DNA of 36,999 nt. Origin: CALXXL01 sp034926605 (GTDB lineage Bacteria; Verrucomicrobiota; Lentisphaeria; Victivallales; Victivallaceae). The notes under the pieces were generated by a model. That model searched no databases, had not been told where the DNA came from, and was given only the letters and a program-made list of their open reading frames with translations. The DNA is taken from assembly GCA_034926605.1 (NCBI GenBank), contig JAYFQV010000017.1, positions 1 to 36,999 of the forward strand, given 5' to 3'. Below, piece after piece: positions 35,296 to 36,999 of the stretch. Within the stretch, counting starts at the first letter, position 1. Each line of letters opens with the position of its first letter. A program made the position numbers and the translations under genes.

Positions 35296-36489
35296 TTATT
35301 TTATGGCGTTCATTTCCAGAATCGACACGAATATTGCCACCACCACCACCAGGATGATGCCGGCCAGTATTACAATCACCACCGGTTCGAACAGAGCCAG
35401 CAGCCGTTTGATATGGCGGCGGGTCTCCTCTTCGAGCCGGTCGGCCACGCCGGCGATCATTTCGGCGGTTTCGCCGGACTCTTCGCCGATGCGGATCATC
35501 GCCGCGCCGCCGGGCGGCAGAAACGGGTTGTCGGCCAGCGCAGCCGAGAGCTTCCGGCCGCTTTTGAGCCGGGTTTCAAGGTCCATGAAAGAGTTGCGTA
35601 TCGCCTGGTGCTTGATCGCCCCCGCCGAGAGTTTCACGGTGCGGATGATTTCGACATTGTTGGCGGCCAGTATCCCCAGCGTGCGCAGAAAACGGCACAT
35701 CTCCAGTTTGACCACCAGTCTTCCAAGCAGCGGCGTGCGTATCAGCGCGGCGCCGCGAAGGTAGTCGAAGCGGGCGGTGCCGAGGAACCGGCGCGCCGCG
35801 AACCAGCCGCCGACCAGCAGCAGCGGCACCAGCCACCATGCCCACTTGAAAAATCCGCTCAGGCCGATCAGGAATTTCATGGAGCCGGGCAGCTCGCGGC
35901 CCATCTGGGTGAACACCCCGGCGAATTTCGGAACGAAGACGGTGAACATCAGCACCAGTACCGCCGCGCAGACGGCGAGGATCACCGCCGGATAGATCGA
36001 GCTGGATATGATGAATTCGCGCAGCTCGCGGCTGGCTTCCATGAATTTGTGCAGCTCGCCGGTGACCACGTCGAGACAGCCAGTCTCTTCGCCGGTTTCG
36101 ATGATGTTGGCATAGAACGGCGGGAACAGCCGGCCGTGCTCACGCACCAGCGCGGAAAGCGGCTTGCCCTCGTGCAGCCCCTGCCGCAGCGAGGTGACGA
36201 ACTCCTTCTGATCCGGTTCGGCGGCGCCTTCGGCGATCAGGGCGAGCGCCTTTTCCAGCGGCACATGGCTTTTCAGCAGTACGGCGAGTTCGCAGGTGAA
36301 GCCGTTGACGTCGATCTTTTTGCGGGTGAACGCGCTGGAGCCGCCGGTGGTGTTTTCGCCGAGGAAGCGGATCGGCAACAGTTTCATGCCGCGCAGTTTG
36401 GCCAGCGCGTCGGACTGGCTGTCAGCCTCGACATCCACCACCCGCGGGGCTTCCGCCCCTTTGCCCGCAAGATAGGAGAAGGTAGCCAT
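35296..36489 (-). CDS. gspF: Type II secretion inner-membrane platform protein GspF, set 2
   Basis: This 397-residue platform protein has two T2SF domains. The first has ETGEETGCLD before the main membrane segment, where SIYPAVILAV corresponds to SIYPLILLCV in set 1. The second has GEESGETAEM before the C-terminal membrane segment, and both proteins end in a similar FVSILEMN / FMTILEMN stretch. Similarity to the set 1 GspF runs along the whole length, so the two operons come from one duplication or one family. GAGGTGA precedes the ATG, 8 bp after the gspE stop. Confidence 0.93.
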   Translation of the reverse strand: MATFSYLAGKGAEAPRVVDVEADSQSDALAKLRGMKLLPIRFLGENTTGGSSAFTRKKIDVNGFTCELAVLLKSHVPLEKALALIAEGAAEPDQKEFVTSLRQGLHEGKPLSALVREHGRLFPPFYANIIETGEETGCLDVVTGELHKFMEASRELREFIISSSIYPAVILAVCAAVLVLMFTVFVPKFAGVFTQMGRELPGSMKFLIGLSGFFKWAWWLVPLLLVGGWFAARRFLGTARFDYLRGAALIRTPLLGRLVVKLEMCRFLRTLGILAANNVEIIRTVKLSAGAIKHQAIRNSFMDLETRLKSGRKLSAALADNPFLPPGGAAMIRIGEESGETAEMIAGVADRLEEETRRHIKRLLALFEPVVIVILAGIILVVVVAIFVSILEMNAIK

Positions 36490-36497
36490 ATTTCACC

Positions 36498-36998
36498 TCA
36501 TACGTCGGCGGTTGAGCGGCTCAGTTCCTCCAGGGTGGTAAAGCCCTCTTTCACCTTGGCAAGGCCGTCCTCGTACAGGGTGGTCATGCCGCCGGCTACC
36601 GCAAGTTTCTGGATTTCGTCGCTGGGAAGATTTTTGGTGATCGCATGACGGATGACGTCGTTGACCACCATCAGCTCGAAGATGCCGCCGCGGCCCTTGA
36701 ACCCGGCGCCGTTGCAGCGTTTGCAGCGGGCCTCGCCGATCTTGCCGGCGCCGTGGCATTCGGTGCAGATCTTGCGAACCAGCCGCTGCGATAATACGCC
36801 GAACAGCGCCGAGGCGGTCAGAAAACCCTCCACTCCCATATCGGCCAGCCGTGCCACCGCGCCGACGGCGTCGTTGGTGTGCAGCGTGCTGAGCACGAGG
36901 TGGCCGGTAAGCGCGGCGTTGATGGCGATGTCGGCGGTTTCGCGGTCGCGGATTTCGCCCACCAGTATGATGTCCGGGTCCTGGCGCACGATCGAGCG
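36498..36998 (-). CDS. gspE: Type II secretion assembly ATPase GspE, set 2 (5' truncated by window edge)
   Basis: This is the C-terminal part of a second GspE ATPase, open to the right edge of the window. It shares DIILVGEIRD, LSTLHTNDA, SQRLVR and the tetracysteine zinc site (CTEC...CKRC) with the set 1 copy. The first 47 codons seen are identical in DNA to the other copy, including silent positions. After that the genes diverge sharply: MGVEGFLTASALFG here against MGAESFLLSAVLYG there. The Walker A half lies outside the window. Confidence 0.93.
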   Translation of the reverse strand, partial: RSIVRQDPDIILVGEIRDRETADIAINAALTGHLVLSTLHTNDAVGAVARLADMGVEGFLTASALFGVLSQRLVRKICTECHGAGKIGEARCKRCNGAGFKGRGGIFELMVVNDVIRHAITKNLPSDEIQKLAVAGGMTTLYEDGLAKVKEGFTTLEELSRSTADV

Positions 36999-36999
36999 C
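36859..36999 (-). repeat. Right arm of the 141-bp perfect terminal inverted repeat
   Basis: This is the exact reverse complement of bases 1-141. Inward of it the two gspE copies diverge at once at both DNA and protein level, which is the pattern expected of gene conversion, or of a de Bruijn graph node shared by two paralogues. Confidence 0.95.

Overview
The window is a bacterial chromosome fragment of about 37 kb, GC-rich and almost fully coding. No gap between genes exceeds about 175 bp, and there is no tRNA, rRNA, CRISPR array, transposase or phage gene. I infer a Gram-negative member of the Planctomycetota-Verrucomicrobiota-Chlamydiota group, most likely Lentisphaerota (Victivallales). 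The reasons are two type II secretion/pseudopilus operons whose prepilins read R/K/H-FTLxE instead of G-FTLxE, a kinase-like protein with a DWG-type (not DFG-type) activation segment, Lol lipoprotein export, ArnT-like glycosyltransferases and a cytoplasmic family 2 glycosidase. This placement is inference and not a database result. The first and last 141 bases are perfect reverse complements, which looks like the edge of an assembly contig lying in a repeated gspE.

Layout. (1) 2-4787, plus: gspE(3' part)-F-G-H-I-J-K, set 1. (2) 4886-9775, plus: a SWIM-SNF2 helicase, then an AmpG-like MFS transporter with a large periplasmic insert. (3) 15076-9769, minus: lolC/E-like permease, lolD-like ATPase and two ArnT-like glycosyltransferases, apparently one operon. 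(4) 15192-18538, plus: U32 peptidase-family protein and a translationally coupled GT2 glycosyltransferase whose 3' end runs 102 bp into ispF. (5) ispF (minus) and dut (plus), divergent. (6) 24884-19426, minus: a three-gene signalling operon of a transmembrane pseudokinase with a Cache-like sensor, a hybrid histidine kinase with three PAS domains, and a secreted protein of unknown family. (7) 30307-24969, minus: ACT-ACT protein, NAT_N/GNAT_C acyltransferase, queD, queE, a 66-aa Nif11-like protein, queC, GH2 glycosidase. (8) serC with a strong terminator, then a SAM methyltransferase (plus). (9) 36998-32412, minus: gspE(3' part)-F-G-H-I-J-K, set 2, pointing towards set 1.

How the genes work together. 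Each gsp set encodes an assembly ATPase, a platform protein and a full set of pseudopilins, but no secretin or inner-membrane C/L/M proteins lie in the window. queD, queE and queC make preQ0, the precursor of queuosine in tRNA. lolC/lolD extract outer-membrane lipoproteins, and the ArnT-like enzymes beside them probably modify envelope glycolipids. The most unusual unit is the pseudokinase/hybrid-kinase/secreted-protein operon, where a membrane receptor that appears catalytically dead is encoded immediately before a histidine kinase that has no periplasmic sensor of its own. Many genes are joined by ATGA or GTGA stop-start overlaps, so operon membership is well supported.
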